Shown: positions 26,565 to 35,828, numbered from the stretch's first letter. The stretch is DNA of 64,000 bases from Chryseobacterium taichungense (GCF_900109935.1 NZ_FOBV01000002.1:1-64000); one strand, 5' to 3'. Notes: generated by a model from the sequence alone, not told the origin. A program made the numbers and translations.

Positions 26565-26768
26565 ATTATATTTTTTAAGTTTATCTGGAAACAGGGAATT
26601 AAGTTACAAAAAAATGTGTAAATATTGATACTTAAATAATATTCTTAATGAATAGGTACCGATTAGGTATAAATTTTATCCTGATATATTATGATAAATC
26701 TCTTGGCGTATTACTTTTAAATTTACTTTTTCGTAAATTGCTCTTAAGACATCATAAATAATATTTCA

Positions 26769-28283
26769 ATGAAGATTTTCACAGCAGAGCAGATTCGTAA
26801 TTGTGATCAATATACCATAAAAAATGAACCGATTTCTTCGATCCAGCTAATGGAACGGGCGGCAGAAGCCTGCGTAGACTGGATTTCCGAAAACTGTAAT
26901 CATCACAGAAACTTCGCCATATTCTGCGGAAGCGGAAACAATGGTGGTGATGGCTTTGCAATAGCGAGAATGCTGTATCAGAAGGGTTTTGATATCGATA
27001 TATTTACCAATTCAAAATCAAAATTCTCTCCGGATGCCCTGGAAAATTTTAAACATATCAGAGAAATATCAGGGATAACGGTAAGAGAATTCAAAGAAGC
27101 AATGAACTACCGGTTTGACAGCAGAACGGTCATTATCGATGCGCTATTTGGAACCGGGCTTTCCAGAAACTTAGAGAATCAAATGAAGGATCTTGTTGAA
27201 TTTTTAAACCAAAAAAACAATATAAAAATTTCCATTGATCTCCCTTCTGGACTATTGGCAGATGGTATGTCAGATTCTGCTGCTACCGTTTTAGCGGCTG
27301 ATTATACCCTCAGCTTTCAATTCTGGAAAAAATGTTTTCTTCATACCGAAACCGGAAAATTTGCCGGAAAAGTTCAGATTTTAGATATTAATTTAAGTCA
27401 GGATTATATTGACGAGACAGAAGCTCAGGATTTTGTCATCGATGAAGAACTGATTAAAAATATTTTCAGGGTCAGAAACGAATTTTCACATAAAGGGACG
27501 TATGGAAAGATTACTATTGCCGGTGGAAGTTATGGCAAAATGGGGGCTGCGGTACTTTCTGCGAGGTCAGCGCTTAGGACTGGTGCAGGTCTTACTTTTG
27601 TGCTCGCTCCCAAATGCGGATATGAAATTTTGCAGACCTCTGATCCGGAGGCCATGTTTATGGAAGGTGGAATCGACTATATCGACAATTTCGAGTTTGA
27701 TGAAACATCGGTATGCGGAATAGGTCCCGGTTTGGGAACTCACAAAAAGACATCAGAAAGCCTTTTAAAATTCCTGAAAAATTACTCAAAGCCTTTAATT
27801 CTGGATGCGGACGCATTAAATATAATTGCTGAGAATCCTGATCATCTTCTTTTAATTCCGCAAAATTCCATCATTACGCCGCATCCGAAAGAATTTGAAA
27901 GGCTGTTTGGGAAAACTGAGAATTCTTTTGAAAGAACTTTGTTGGCCAAAAATAAAGCGCATGAACTTCAGATTTATATTGTATTAAAAGATCATCATAC
28001 GCAGGTTATCACACCGGAAGGAAAGGTGTTCTATAATATTACCGGCAATTCCGGACTTGCAAAAGGTGGTAGCGGAGATATTCTGACAGGCATTATCACC
28101 TCATTACTGGCTCAGCAATATTCTGAAGAAGAAGCTGCTCTGCTTGGCGTATGGTTCCACGGAAAGGCTGCCGAGTTTGCTTCCGAAAAGTATTCTAAAG
28201 AATCGATGCTGCCTACCGACGTCATTGCTGAATTCGGGAATGTTTTTGCGGAGTTGAATGCGAAGGTTCAGAAGGTTTTATAA
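26769..28283 (+). CDS. nnr: Bifunctional NAD(P)H-hydrate epimerase/dehydratase
   Basis: A 504-aa fusion enzyme repairing hydrated NAD(P)H. The N-terminal epimerase domain has FCGSGNNGGDGFAIAR (about 51-66) and DALFGTGLSR. The C-terminal ATP/ADP-dependent dehydratase domain has AGGSYGKMGA, GIGPGLGT, LILDADALN, TPHPKEFERL and the ribokinase-like GNSGLAKGGSGDILTG. Length and order are as in E. coli Nnr (YjeF). Confidence 0.96.
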   Translation: MKIFTAEQIRNCDQYTIKNEPISSIQLMERAAEACVDWISENCNHHRNFAIFCGSGNNGGDGFAIARMLYQKGFDIDIFTNSKSKFSPDALENFKHIREISGITVREFKEAMNYRFDSRTVIIDALFGTGLSRNLENQMKDLVEFLNQKNNIKISIDLPSGLLADGMSDSAATVLAADYTLSFQFWKKCFLHTETGKFAGKVQILDINLSQDYIDETEAQDFVIDEELIKNIFRVRNEFSHKGTYGKITIAGGSYGKMGAAVLSARSALRTGAGLTFVLAPKCGYEILQTSDPEAMFMEGGIDYIDNFEFDETSVCGIGPGLGTHKKTSESLLKFLKNYSKPLILDADALNIIAENPDHLLLIPQNSIITPHPKEFERLFGKTENSFERTLLAKNKAHELQIYIVLKDHHTQVITPEGKVFYNITGNSGLAKGGSGDILTGIITSLLAQQYSEEEAALLGVWFHGKAAEFASEKYSKESMLPTDVIAEFGNVFAELNAKVQKVL

Positions 28284-28320
28284 GACGAGTAGAATAGACG
28301 GACAGAAAATAGATGTGATA

Positions 28321-28584
28321 TAACCTGAGATCAGGATAAGAGATATTTTAAATAATTGATTTTTCAAAATAAAATTATTTTATCGCAAAGAGAAACAAAG
28401 AAATGTTTAATTTTTGAAATGCTTTTAAGTTAAACAATGCCACTTCGTTTATAAGAGTAACACAAGAATTTTGTATTACTTTGATAAGTTTTACGCCTTT
28501 GTATATCATAAATTTTTAAAAACCATGTGATTAATACTTTTGTTTAGCTTTGCGTGGTATATAAATTATCCTGAACTCAGGTTA
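28321..28584. repeat. MITE-like element with 19-bp terminal inverted repeats
   Basis: TAACCTGAGATCAGGATAA (28321-28339) and TTATCCTGAACTCAGGTTA (28566-28584) are inverted copies with one mismatch; each also contains its own small palindrome CCTGA..TCAGG. ATA flanks both outer edges. The 264-bp interior has no gene. The rest of the region 28284-28650 holds only the lgt terminator. Confidence 0.55.
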
Positions 28585-28588
28585 ATAT

Positions 28589-28620
28589 AAAAAGCAAGCC
28601 TGAATAGACTTGCTTTTTTT
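28589..28620 (-). terminator. Terminator behind lgt
   Basis: AAAAAGCAAG and CTTGCTTTTT form a perfect stem around CCTGAATAGA, 31 bases beyond the lgt stop. Confidence 0.75.
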
Positions 28621-28650
28621 AACGGCTTTTCCGTAAATATATTTTTTAAA

Positions 28651-29919
28651 TTATTCAGGTTTTTCGTTTTCGGCCTGCGTAATTTTAAACTTCTTAGAAA
28701 TAATCATGATCACAACACCGGCAATCATAAAAGGAATCGATAGCACCTGTCCTGTGTTTAATCCTCCAAACTGGATGAATTCGTCACCCTGAGGCTCTTT
28801 CAGGAATTCTACAAAGAATCTGATGGCCCAAAGAATGATGAAAAACAGACCAAATAGCCATCCCTGCTGGTATTTCTTGTCGGTTTTTCTGTATAATATC
28901 CACAAAAGGACAAACAGACATACATATCCGAACGCTTCGAACAGTTGTGAAGGATAACGGGGAACAGTTACTCCGTACTCACTGCTTTGTTGCGGGAAAA
29001 GTAAAGCAAAAGGAGAGTTGGGATCTGCCGGCTTTCCGATAATTTCAGAGTTGAAGAAGTTACCCATTCTTACAAAAGCACCACCCAAAGCAACGACGAT
29101 TCCCAGTCTGTCATATACCCAGAAAGGATTTTTCTTAATGATTTTAAATGAGTAATAAAGAGTGGTAAAGATCAAAGCGATGGTTGCCCCGTGACTTGCC
29201 AATCCGGAAAAACCCGTAAAGTGAAATCCGTTTTTGGTGCTGATTGGCAAGAATACACTCCAAAAATCTTCTTTAAACAATTCCGGCTGATAGAAAATAA
29301 CATGTCCCAGACGTGCTCCGAGAATTGTTCCCACCAATGTCCATGTAAATAAAGGTTCAAGATATTTTTGGTTAACATTATCAATCTTAAATATTTTTGT
29401 CATTAAAACATAACCGAATCCGAATGCGAAAATGAACATTAAGCTGTAAAAGTGTAGGGTAATTGGACCAAGCACAATTCCTTTTGAAGGATCCCAGATT
29501 TTAAAAGGGGTCTCCAGGCTTACCTGATCTGCGGAAGCGATAGGCTTGTTGGATTTTACCGCGTATTTAAAGGTTTCGATGTTTTCCTTGGTTGCAGGAG
29601 ACTCTATCAGTCTGAAATTTTTATCCAGGAGCTGGTATTTTGCCTGCTTCAGCTTATCCAGGGTCATAGCACCGAAACTAAAGAATGCGGGCTCGAAATT
29701 CGATTCGTTCAGAATAATCAGTACATTCCCGTCTACTTTTCTGTCAGGAAATACATTAAGGTCGCCTAATTCAGTCGTGCTGTATATTTTTACAGGTACG
29801 CTGGTGGAGTTGATTTTTAAAGTTCCTTCCGACATTCCGTCCGGATAATTCTGCGCAAATAAACATTGGGTGATCAGCGCAAAAATGACGAGATACATTC
29901 TGAAAAAAATATTACTCAT
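28651..29919 (-). CDS. lgt: Prolipoprotein diacylglyceryl transferase with secreted N-terminal extension
   Basis: A 422-aa protein. Residues from about 145 on form a normal seven-helix Lgt: RLGHVIFYQ region, GLASHGA, the signature FVRMGNFFNSEIIGKP and YPSQLFEAFGY. It attaches diacylglycerol to the lipobox cysteine of lipoproteins, such as SusD in this window. Residues 1-145 are extra: a signal peptide (about 1-22, ending LFAQ) and a polar domain with beta-like spacing that I do not recognise. Usual Lgt length is 260-290. It is 28 bases behind yidD in the same direction. Confidence 0.9.
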   Translation of the reverse strand: MSNIFFRMYLVIFALITQCLFAQNYPDGMSEGTLKINSTSVPVKIYSTTELGDLNVFPDRKVDGNVLIILNESNFEPAFFSFGAMTLDKLKQAKYQLLDKNFRLIESPATKENIETFKYAVKSNKPIASADQVSLETPFKIWDPSKGIVLGPITLHFYSLMFIFAFGFGYVLMTKIFKIDNVNQKYLEPLFTWTLVGTILGARLGHVIFYQPELFKEDFWSVFLPISTKNGFHFTGFSGLASHGATIALIFTTLYYSFKIIKKNPFWVYDRLGIVVALGGAFVRMGNFFNSEIIGKPADPNSPFALLFPQQSSEYGVTVPRYPSQLFEAFGYVCLFVLLWILYRKTDKKYQQGWLFGLFFIILWAIRFFVEFLKEPQGDEFIQFGGLNTGQVLSIPFMIAGVVIMIISKKFKITQAENEKPE

Positions 29920-29947
29920 TTCTATTTTTTTAGTAGTTTGTTTTAAT

Positions 29948-30199
29948 CTAAATTTTACTTTTTTTTAGTGGAACAGGATCATAGCCGCTTCCTCCCCAGG
30001 GATGACATCTTGAAATTCTTTTTATGCCCAGCCAGAACCCTTTAACTGGTCCGTGTACCTGCAACGCTTTTACCATATAATGCGAGCATGTCGGTTCATA
30101 CCTGCAGTTTTTAGGGAGCAGCGGTGAAATAAACCATTGGTAAAACCGGATAAGAATTACCAGAGGAAAAGTGATTATTTTATTGGCTGTGACTTTCAA
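29948..30199 (-). CDS. yidD: Membrane protein insertion efficiency factor YidD
   Basis: An 83-aa form starting from TTG at 30199. The YidD core is clear: [32 protein letters not shown] and [15 protein letters not shown], with the three conserved cysteines. YidD assists YidC-dependent membrane insertion. The frame is open up to an ATG at 30361 (137 aa), but that extra part is not YidD-like. TATTTTTG (TAnnTTTG) sits just before the TTG. The start is therefore uncertain; the core is not. The conserved rpmH-rnpA-yidD order is absent; lgt follows instead. Confidence 0.82.
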   Translation of the reverse strand: MKVTANKIITFPLVILIRFYQWFISPLLPKNCRYEPTCSHYMVKALQVHGPVKGFWLGIKRISRCHPWGGSGYDPVPLKKSKI

Positions 30200-30465
30200 A
30201 ACATTGCAAAAATAGGCTAAAAAATTGGAAATTGGTTTAAATATGTCAGAACTTTCGGCAGTGCGAAAGAGTGTTTGTCGGAGATTTTCCAGGGTTGGTC
30301 GATTTGTTGTTTTATACAGTTGATTCAACAGAAATAATAATTGTTGACATAAAAAAATCACCGGAATTTTCCAGTGATCTTGCCTGTTATTTTATTGATC
30401 GAAATCAAAATAGAATTTCCTTTCCAGATTGGTTGTTGTTTGCTGCCTCAATCTTGAAACAGATT

Positions 30466-31626
30466 TCACTCATAATATTTAATTTCTCTGACCCATTTAT
30501 ACAGGTCTTTTCCATCTATGTTTTTGATAATCTGTGTCCAGTTTTTATGCTTGTCGAACGTGTATCTGAAGGTAACTACTGTCGGTTTAATATCTTCTTC
30601 TTCACGTCCGAATTTATCCAAATAGTAAAGTTTGGTTATATAATTACCGCCATACTCAAAATTAATGTCATGCCATATTTTATTATTCTTATAAAATGTA
30701 TTCCGTTTCAACCTTTTTTGATCTTTAGTATAGTCATAAATTTTAGAGAAGATAGTACCCTCATCATAGATATTTTCTTCTTTTACCATTTTACCATTAT
30801 CATATATAATAAATGAAGATATTTTCCCATTTGTAAAAACGGTTTGTTTTATTATATTTCCCAGTTTGTCATACTCATATTTAAGGTGGCTTTTCTCGGA
30901 AACCAATTTGTTTTGGTAGTCGCTTTTATAATCAAAAAATTTTTCTTCAATTACTTTATACTGATTGTCATAAATTTTTATCTGATACAATTTTTTATGA
31001 TAAATAGAATCTTTGCTTTCAGTATAAGAACGTTCTCCAACTTTTTTCCAAATATCATTTGTTATGATGAAAATACTGTCGGTTTTGGTGATAGTGTCAA
31101 ATTTTGTAGTCAGCATAGGCTGGAAGTTTTCATATTTACCTACATATTTCTTCATAGGTTCATCTTTCCATTTGGAATAATATTCTTTAAACGTAAAAGT
31201 TTTGCTATCTTTTTCATAAAAATAACGGGATATATGCTCTGAATAGCTGTTTTTAGATTTCTTGGTTATCAATCTGTTTAACTTATCATAAGTATAATCA
31301 TAATCATCTACAATTTCTCCCGATTTGTAGTACCATGTTTCTTTTGTAATATTATGGTTTTTATCATAATAAGTTTCATTATTAATATATCTGCAAAAAT
31401 CTGACTCAAACCAAGATCCCGACATCCTTTTCCTTAAATTATCAGGTCTCATAATAGTAGCATGACCATACTCATTGTCACCTTTCATAAAAGTAAACGG
31501 ACCGGAATCATTTAGAAAAACTACGTATTCTTTTACGAACTTTGGCTTGCCCAAAACCGTATCTTTTATAATTTGAGCGTTACCATAAACAGAGAGAAAC
31601 AATAAAATAAATAAAGTTTGTTTCAT
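30466..31626 (-). CDS. Secreted protein with YD-like motifs
   Basis: A 386-aa protein with a signal peptide (about 1-17, ending YGNAQ). Internal segments such as YDKLNRLITKKSK, YDKLGNIIKQTVF and YDNGKMVKEENIYD resemble single YD/RHS strands, but there is no RHS core or toxin tail. Rich in Lys, Tyr and Asp. Similar secreted proteins of unknown role are common in Chryseobacterium. Just upstream, 31668-31763 encodes a truncated signal peptide whose next residues (KDTIGKKK) resemble residues after this signal peptide (KDTVLGKPK), suggesting a lost paralogue. Confidence 0.7.
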   Translation of the reverse strand: MKQTLFILLFLSVYGNAQIIKDTVLGKPKFVKEYVVFLNDSGPFTFMKGDNEYGHATIMRPDNLRKRMSGSWFESDFCRYINNETYYDKNHNITKETWYYKSGEIVDDYDYTYDKLNRLITKKSKNSYSEHISRYFYEKDSKTFTFKEYYSKWKDEPMKKYVGKYENFQPMLTTKFDTITKTDSIFIITNDIWKKVGERSYTESKDSIYHKKLYQIKIYDNQYKVIEEKFFDYKSDYQNKLVSEKSHLKYEYDKLGNIIKQTVFTNGKISSFIIYDNGKMVKEENIYDEGTIFSKIYDYTKDQKRLKRNTFYKNNKIWHDINFEYGGNYITKLYYLDKFGREEEDIKPTVVTFRYTFDKHKNWTQIIKNIDGKDLYKWVREIKYYE

Positions 31627-31667
31627 ATTTTGTTATTTTAAAAGCCTTCGAAGAGGCTTGTTTAATT

Positions 31668-31763
31668 CTATTTCTTCTTTCCTATGGTATCTTTTTGTCC
31701 ATAAGTTTTGTAATATTCTACTATGAGGCACAAAACTAAGAATATTCTTAACATTATTTTCAT
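31668..31763 (-). pseudogene. Remnant signal peptide of a lost secreted protein
   Basis: A 31-codon frame, beginning MKIMLRIFLVLCLIVEYY and ending QKDTIGKKK then TAG. It looks like a signal peptide plus the first mature residues. Its ATG overlaps the stop of the frameshifted gene upstream (ATGA), as in an operon. The mature part resembles the start of the intact 386-aa neighbour, so I read it as a truncated paralogue. A tiny real gene cannot be excluded. Confidence 0.4.
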
Positions 31764-32070
31764 CTCCTGTATACTCTGATATCTTTTACTATTTTGTTTC
31801 CATAAAAAGTTTTCTCAGCGTTGGTAAAAAAGAAATGATGTGGTACGCCTAAAGTATCTGTTTGACTGATAGGAATATTAGTTTGCCATTCAATAGATAA
31901 TGTAATCGCATTATAAAAAGAAAATGCTTTTTCACAAAAATTAAAACTGGTATTTTTAATAATATTTTTATTACTTCTAATAGGTAGACTCCAAACCGTT
32001 TAGGTTGTATTTGGTTCATATCGTTCAAAAGTTTAGAAAATGGTTGCCCGATATAATTGGCTTTATTCAT
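31760..32070 (-). pseudogene. Frameshifted gene of unknown family
   Basis: The frame from ATG 32070 reads MNKANYIGQPFSKLLNDM, then NQIQPK, then turns nonsensical near 32000. Moving one base after the AAA run (plus strand 31996-32003) restores a continuous protein: TVWSLPIRSNKNI through FCEKAFSFYNAITLSIEW to KDIRVYRR and a stop at 31760. One missing A in an A-run explains it, so a sequencing error is possible. The restored product is about 103 aa. I do not recognise it. Its 5' end abuts the fragment at 32107. Confidence 0.55.
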
Positions 32071-32106
32071 TTCAAATTGCTTTATATATTACATTGTATG
32101 GCAGCG

Positions 32107-32441
32107 GTATCCCAAGACTCAATTACCAGGCAGAAACTGCCACCCTCAACAACCTGATCCGTGACTGGGAAAATAAGCCGGAACTGGTGTATGCCATTGC
32201 CTTTTTTGATTTATCAGATTGGGTAAATGAGCTCAAAGATGCCAAAGGTCAGTTCAATGCAAAATTTCTTTTCCGCACCCAGGAATATGATGATGCGAAT
32301 CCGGATCCGATTAAATCGAAAAGGGAAGAAACCAATGCCGCTTATTATGCATTACGCGACCGTATCAATGCGCTTCATCTGCTGACGGAAACACCGCTGT
32401 CGCGTTATTCCACAGTGATCAATCAGTTCAATGCGCTATAA
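32107..32441 (+). pseudogene. 5'-truncated gene fragment, DUF6261-like
   Basis: The open frame runs from 32040, but only about 32107-32441 looks like real coding sequence: LNYQAETATLNNLIRDW, FFDLSDWVNELKDA, NAAYYALRDRINAL and a tail RYSTVINQFNAL. It resembles the C-terminal part of DUF6261-type Bacteroidetes proteins, from memory and tentatively. Base composition is richer in GC than its flanks. There is no start codon or promoter of its own; the first ~65 bases read through the 5' end of the opposite-strand gene, so it appears joined there by a deletion or insertion. Confidence 0.5.
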
Positions 32442-32870
32442 TGTATTGCTGGTGAAACGAAAGGATACGACCACTTCAGAGAGTGATCAAAAGTCTCCTT
32501 TAAAGTAATAAAATATTAATAACACGTTGTGCATTGATTCATTTCGTCACTTCGATTAGATTTTGAAAAAATCGTATTGAGAAGTTGGTTTTGAGGATAA
32601 ATTTCATTCTCGATCCATTTTTTCTTCAAATCAGAATATGTATATATGAAGTCTATTTAAGCTTTTTATATGACCACAAACCGAATGTTCGACGGAGTCA
32701 AAAGTCACAAAAGATAAGCTCAATTTTATCTAAAGTTGATGACGACAAATGAAAAAAGGGCACAATAGTCTTAAAAAATCTTCGATTTTTATTCTTTTGA
32801 AAACTTTGATTATTCTAATCATTGCGTTAAGATTATCTTTTGTTTTTGTGGTTAATTCTGCAATTAGTTT
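32442..32870. other. Gene-poor stretch with a solitary IS982-like end
   Basis: AACACGTTGTGCATT (32521-32535) matches the left end of the IS982 element at 4452-4466 at 14 of 15 bases, but no second end or transposase follows; it may be a relic. A 68-codon frame at 32749-32955 runs into the 241-bp repeat and shows no protein-like features. Confidence 0.4.
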
Positions 32871-33775
32871 AAACAAGCTTAACGCTATGTTCGCGAAAGT
32901 CTTATCGTTTTATGCATATTCTTTCGAGCGCAAAGGCGCTTTGCTCGGCAAATGATAGCAACTCCTAATGATATAAATCCTGATGGCTGAGGTTACTAGA
33001 AGCTACCAGGACACTACCAATCTGAGACACTCTCACTCTCAAATCCTAAAACCCTTCAACCTTCATCTCACGTTTGTCATTCTGAATATAGCAAAGCGAA
33101 ATGAAGAATCTCTTGAAGTTATTAACGCTATGGCCGCAAGAACATTACTGTATGCATATTTTTTTCGAGCGCAAAGGCGCTTTGCTCGGCAAATGATAGC
33201 AACTCCTAATGATATAAATCCTGATGACTGAGGTTACTAGAAGCCACCAGGGCACTACCAATCTGAGACACTCTCACTCTCAAACCCTAAAACCCTTCAA
33301 CCTTCATCTCACGTTTGTCATTCTGAATGTAGCAAAGCGAAATGAAGAATCTCTTGAAGTTATTAACGCTATGGCCGCAAGAACATTACTGTATGCATAT
33401 TTTTTTCGAGCGCAAAGGCGCTTTGCTCAGCAAATGATAGTAACTCCTAATGATATAAATCCTGATGACTGAGGTTACTAGAAGCCACCAGGGCACTACC
33501 AATCTGAGACACTCTCACTCTCAAACCCTAAAACCCTTCAACCTTCATCTCACGTTTGTCATTCTGAACGTAGCAAAGCGAAGTGAAGAATCTCTTGCAG
33601 TTATTAACGCTATGTTCGCAAAAGTCTTATCATTTTATGCATATTTTTTTCGAGCGCAAAGGCGCTTTGCTCAGCAAATGATAGTAACTCCTAATGATAT
33701 AAATCCTGATGGCTGAGGTTACTAGAAGCCACCAGGACAGTACTCATCTAAAACACTCCCACACTCATATCCTAA
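32871..33775. repeat. Tandem ~241-bp repeats, three full copies
   Basis: Full units begin at 32983, 33224 and 33465 (periods 241, 241, 244), with a partial unit on the left from about 32871 and one on the right to about 33775. Units are nearly identical; copies 2 and 3 share details the first lacks. Each contains the hairpin GCAAAG-GCG-CTTTGC within CGAGC...CTCG, and a GTCATTCTGAA...AATGAAGAATCTC segment typical of dispersed Flavobacteria repeats. Open frames of 82-86 codons arise in each unit only because the period is near a multiple of three. Confidence 0.9.
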
Positions 33776-33795
33776 AACTCTTAAACCATCCTCTT

Positions 33796-34043
33796 TTTTG
33801 CAAGATGATTACATCGAACGTCACAAGCACCATGCAAGGTAGCTTGCAAGCATCATGCAAGGTACGTCACAAGCATCGTGCTAGCCTCGACACAATCATC
33901 TTGCTCTGTACGGTCAGTTCATCTCGACTTGCCAACCCCTCATGCATCAGGCGGTCAACATACCCTTGACCGGGCGGTCAACACTCCTTTGACCGTTCGG
34001 TCATCGCATCCACAACAGTACGGTCAACACCACATTGACAAAC
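33796..34043. repeat. Array of about ten 23-bp units, many palindromic
   Basis: Units start at 33819, 33842, 33865, 33888 and 33911; an 18-base short unit follows at 33934; then 33952, 33975, 33998 and 34021, again exactly 23 bases apart. A degenerate unit may begin near 33796. The last group starts with CGGTCA. Dyads include CTTGCA/TGCAAG (unit 33842), CGGTCAA/TTGACCG (33952 and 33975) and GTCAA/TTGAC (34021). Loops are seven bases. Read in reverse complement, the first units resemble the array at 1229-1343 (shared GCTTGTGA). Confidence 0.8.
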
Positions 34044-34091
34044 AGTAGCAAATTACAAAAAACCTTTTTTAAAGACGATCTCGTAAAAATG

Positions 34092-34127
34092 CAAAGCTCC
34101 ATTCTATATACATAAAATGAAGCTTTG
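34092..34127 (-). terminator. Terminator behind the efflux operon
   Basis: CAAAGCTCCATT (34092-34103) pairs with AATGAAGCTTTG (34116-34127) with one G-U pair, 27 bases beyond the MFS pump stop. Confidence 0.6.
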
Positions 34128-34154
34128 ACTAAGTAAATGAAAAACAAGGTATCT

Positions 34155-35747
34155 TTATATCGCAGGACCAGCTGCGTCTTTTATTTCTTCCAGAAGTTTC
34201 TTCCTCTCACGGAGTCTTCTTCTTGCAATCACCGATTTCCCGGTGAGCATTCTTATAAATCGTACATATTCGAAACGTTCTTTTCCGAAATGATGGGTAA
34301 AAACATAGATCAGAATACCGATACCAGCCAGAATAATATATCCGAATATTTTTTTTGAAGCGATAATAATGGCGTTCAGCTGAATGAGCTTCATGTTGGC
34401 CGCAACATTCTGCGGAGTCACCGTCATTCCGTCTAAATACACTGCCAGATCCCCAACGGCTACTACCTGAAAACGGTACTGAAACCATGAATAGAGAGCC
34501 GAAAAAACACCTACCGCGAGAAATGTCCTCCATACCAGCACAAGGCCGATGGCTGCAAGCATTTCATCCATTTCCAATTTGTCAAGGGTATAAAACCATA
34601 CTGAAATGAAGAGCGCTCCCATTCCGTATCCTTTCAGAAACATCGGTAGGTACCAGTAATTATAGCTGAATTCCAGCACCATGGAGAAATACATGACGAT
34701 GGCGTACCCCAGCATCGCTGAAAATCCTGAAAAGATGTACATTTTTAATGGAATTTCTTTTTTAAACCAAAAGATGGCTGTCACACCTGCCAGTATTAAT
34801 CCGGGAATCATTAAGAGATTAAGCCCAGCATTCGTTAGCTGATCATATCCTAAAACACCTACAGCAAAAGTATTCTGAATAGAAGTTGTCCCCAAAAACA
34901 TCCCCAGACACAGAAGCATGAACAGCCCGTGTTGTACATTATTTTTAGTAAATATCTTAAAGGATAAATATGGCCTTTTTAAAGTCAGCTGACGTATCGC
35001 AAGCAGTGCAAAGCTTACAAGAGCTGCTATTGTGGCGTTGATGATCTTATCTGAATTAAGCCAATCCTGTTGTTTTCCAAATGAAAATACATATGCCGAA
35101 AACATAAAGGTAGACATAAAAAGTAAGACACTGAGCCAGTCTATATAATGCAACGGAACCTTTAAGGCAAAATACTTATCATGCATAAAAATCCAGTGCA
35201 GAAGAGCCAGAATGAAACATCCTACTGCCGCCATGATGTAAAAGTGCTGCCAGTTGTAACGGATGGAAATATCCACCGCATAATAAGCAACGATCTGATT
35301 AAGGACGAGAACAAAAGTATAAAATGCCCCATAAAACATTCCTCGGTTACCAATCATCGCCATCAGCGGAAGAAAAAGCTCAATAGTCACCATCATCTTT
35401 AAAAACCCGATAACCAATGAGCTGAACACAAAGATCATAGGATCATACGTCGTGGAATTCAGGTAGCTTAATAATCCCAAAAGCACCAGCAAAACCACCA
35501 ATTTATCACGGACCTTAAATCTCATTTTCATTCTGAGCACGATGGGCATACAGGCGCCCATTCCGATGGTAGTGGCATAATTGGCCCACATAAAATATTC
35601 GGTCATTGCCCCGGTACCACTGACAAGATAGCTGATGTTTCCCGTGTACACCCCACCCAGCGGCATCACTACCGCGAGCAGCAACACAATAAGAAATAGC
35701 TGTAGAGGCTTGGGAACCCAGTCGTTGTATAGTCCTTTGTTGTACAT
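34155..35747 (-). CDS. MFS efflux pump subunit, EmrB-like
   Basis: A 530-aa inner-membrane protein with about 14 hydrophobic segments and a basic cytoplasmic tail (ARRRLRERKKLLEEI). It is the drug:proton antiporter of a tripartite pump; size and segment number fit the EmrB/DHA2 group, although classic DHA2 motifs are weak (Bacteroidetes members diverge). It follows the HlyD-type adaptor and TolC-type genes in the same direction, separated by 81 bases. Confidence 0.8.
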   Translation of the reverse strand: MYNKGLYNDWVPKPLQLFLIVLLLAVVMPLGGVYTGNISYLVSGTGAMTEYFMWANYATTIGMGACMPIVLRMKMRFKVRDKLVVLLVLLGLLSYLNSTTYDPMIFVFSSLVIGFLKMMVTIELFLPLMAMIGNRGMFYGAFYTFVLVLNQIVAYYAVDISIRYNWQHFYIMAAVGCFILALLHWIFMHDKYFALKVPLHYIDWLSVLLFMSTFMFSAYVFSFGKQQDWLNSDKIINATIAALVSFALLAIRQLTLKRPYLSFKIFTKNNVQHGLFMLLCLGMFLGTTSIQNTFAVGVLGYDQLTNAGLNLLMIPGLILAGVTAIFWFKKEIPLKMYIFSGFSAMLGYAIVMYFSMVLEFSYNYWYLPMFLKGYGMGALFISVWFYTLDKLEMDEMLAAIGLVLVWRTFLAVGVFSALYSWFQYRFQVVAVGDLAVYLDGMTVTPQNVAANMKLIQLNAIIIASKKIFGYIILAGIGILIYVFTHHFGKERFEYVRFIRMLTGKSVIARRRLRERKKLLEEIKDAAGPAI

Positions 35748-35828
35748 AGATTTAGGTTAGAGGTTGAAGGTTGAGGCTGGAAGTTCGAAGGTAAAATGTT
35801 TTCCTTTTCATAATTCACTTTTCACATT

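Noticed and set aside
26164..26628. 154-codon frame opposite mscL
   Set aside because: It is an antisense shadow of a clear mscL gene and includes the serA/mscL terminator region at its start.
30200..30361. 54-residue N-terminal extension of YidD
   Set aside because: It is not part of the YidD family, and a promoter-like TATTTTTG lies between it and the core; kept only as an alternative start.
32983..33969. Four similar small open frames (82-86 codons) in tandem
   Set aside because: Their similarity follows from the 241-bp DNA repeat; they have no recognisable protein features and overlap palindromic sequence.
33819..34043. CRISPR array
   Set aside because: The period is only 23 bases, no part is constant like a repeat, and no cas gene is in the window.
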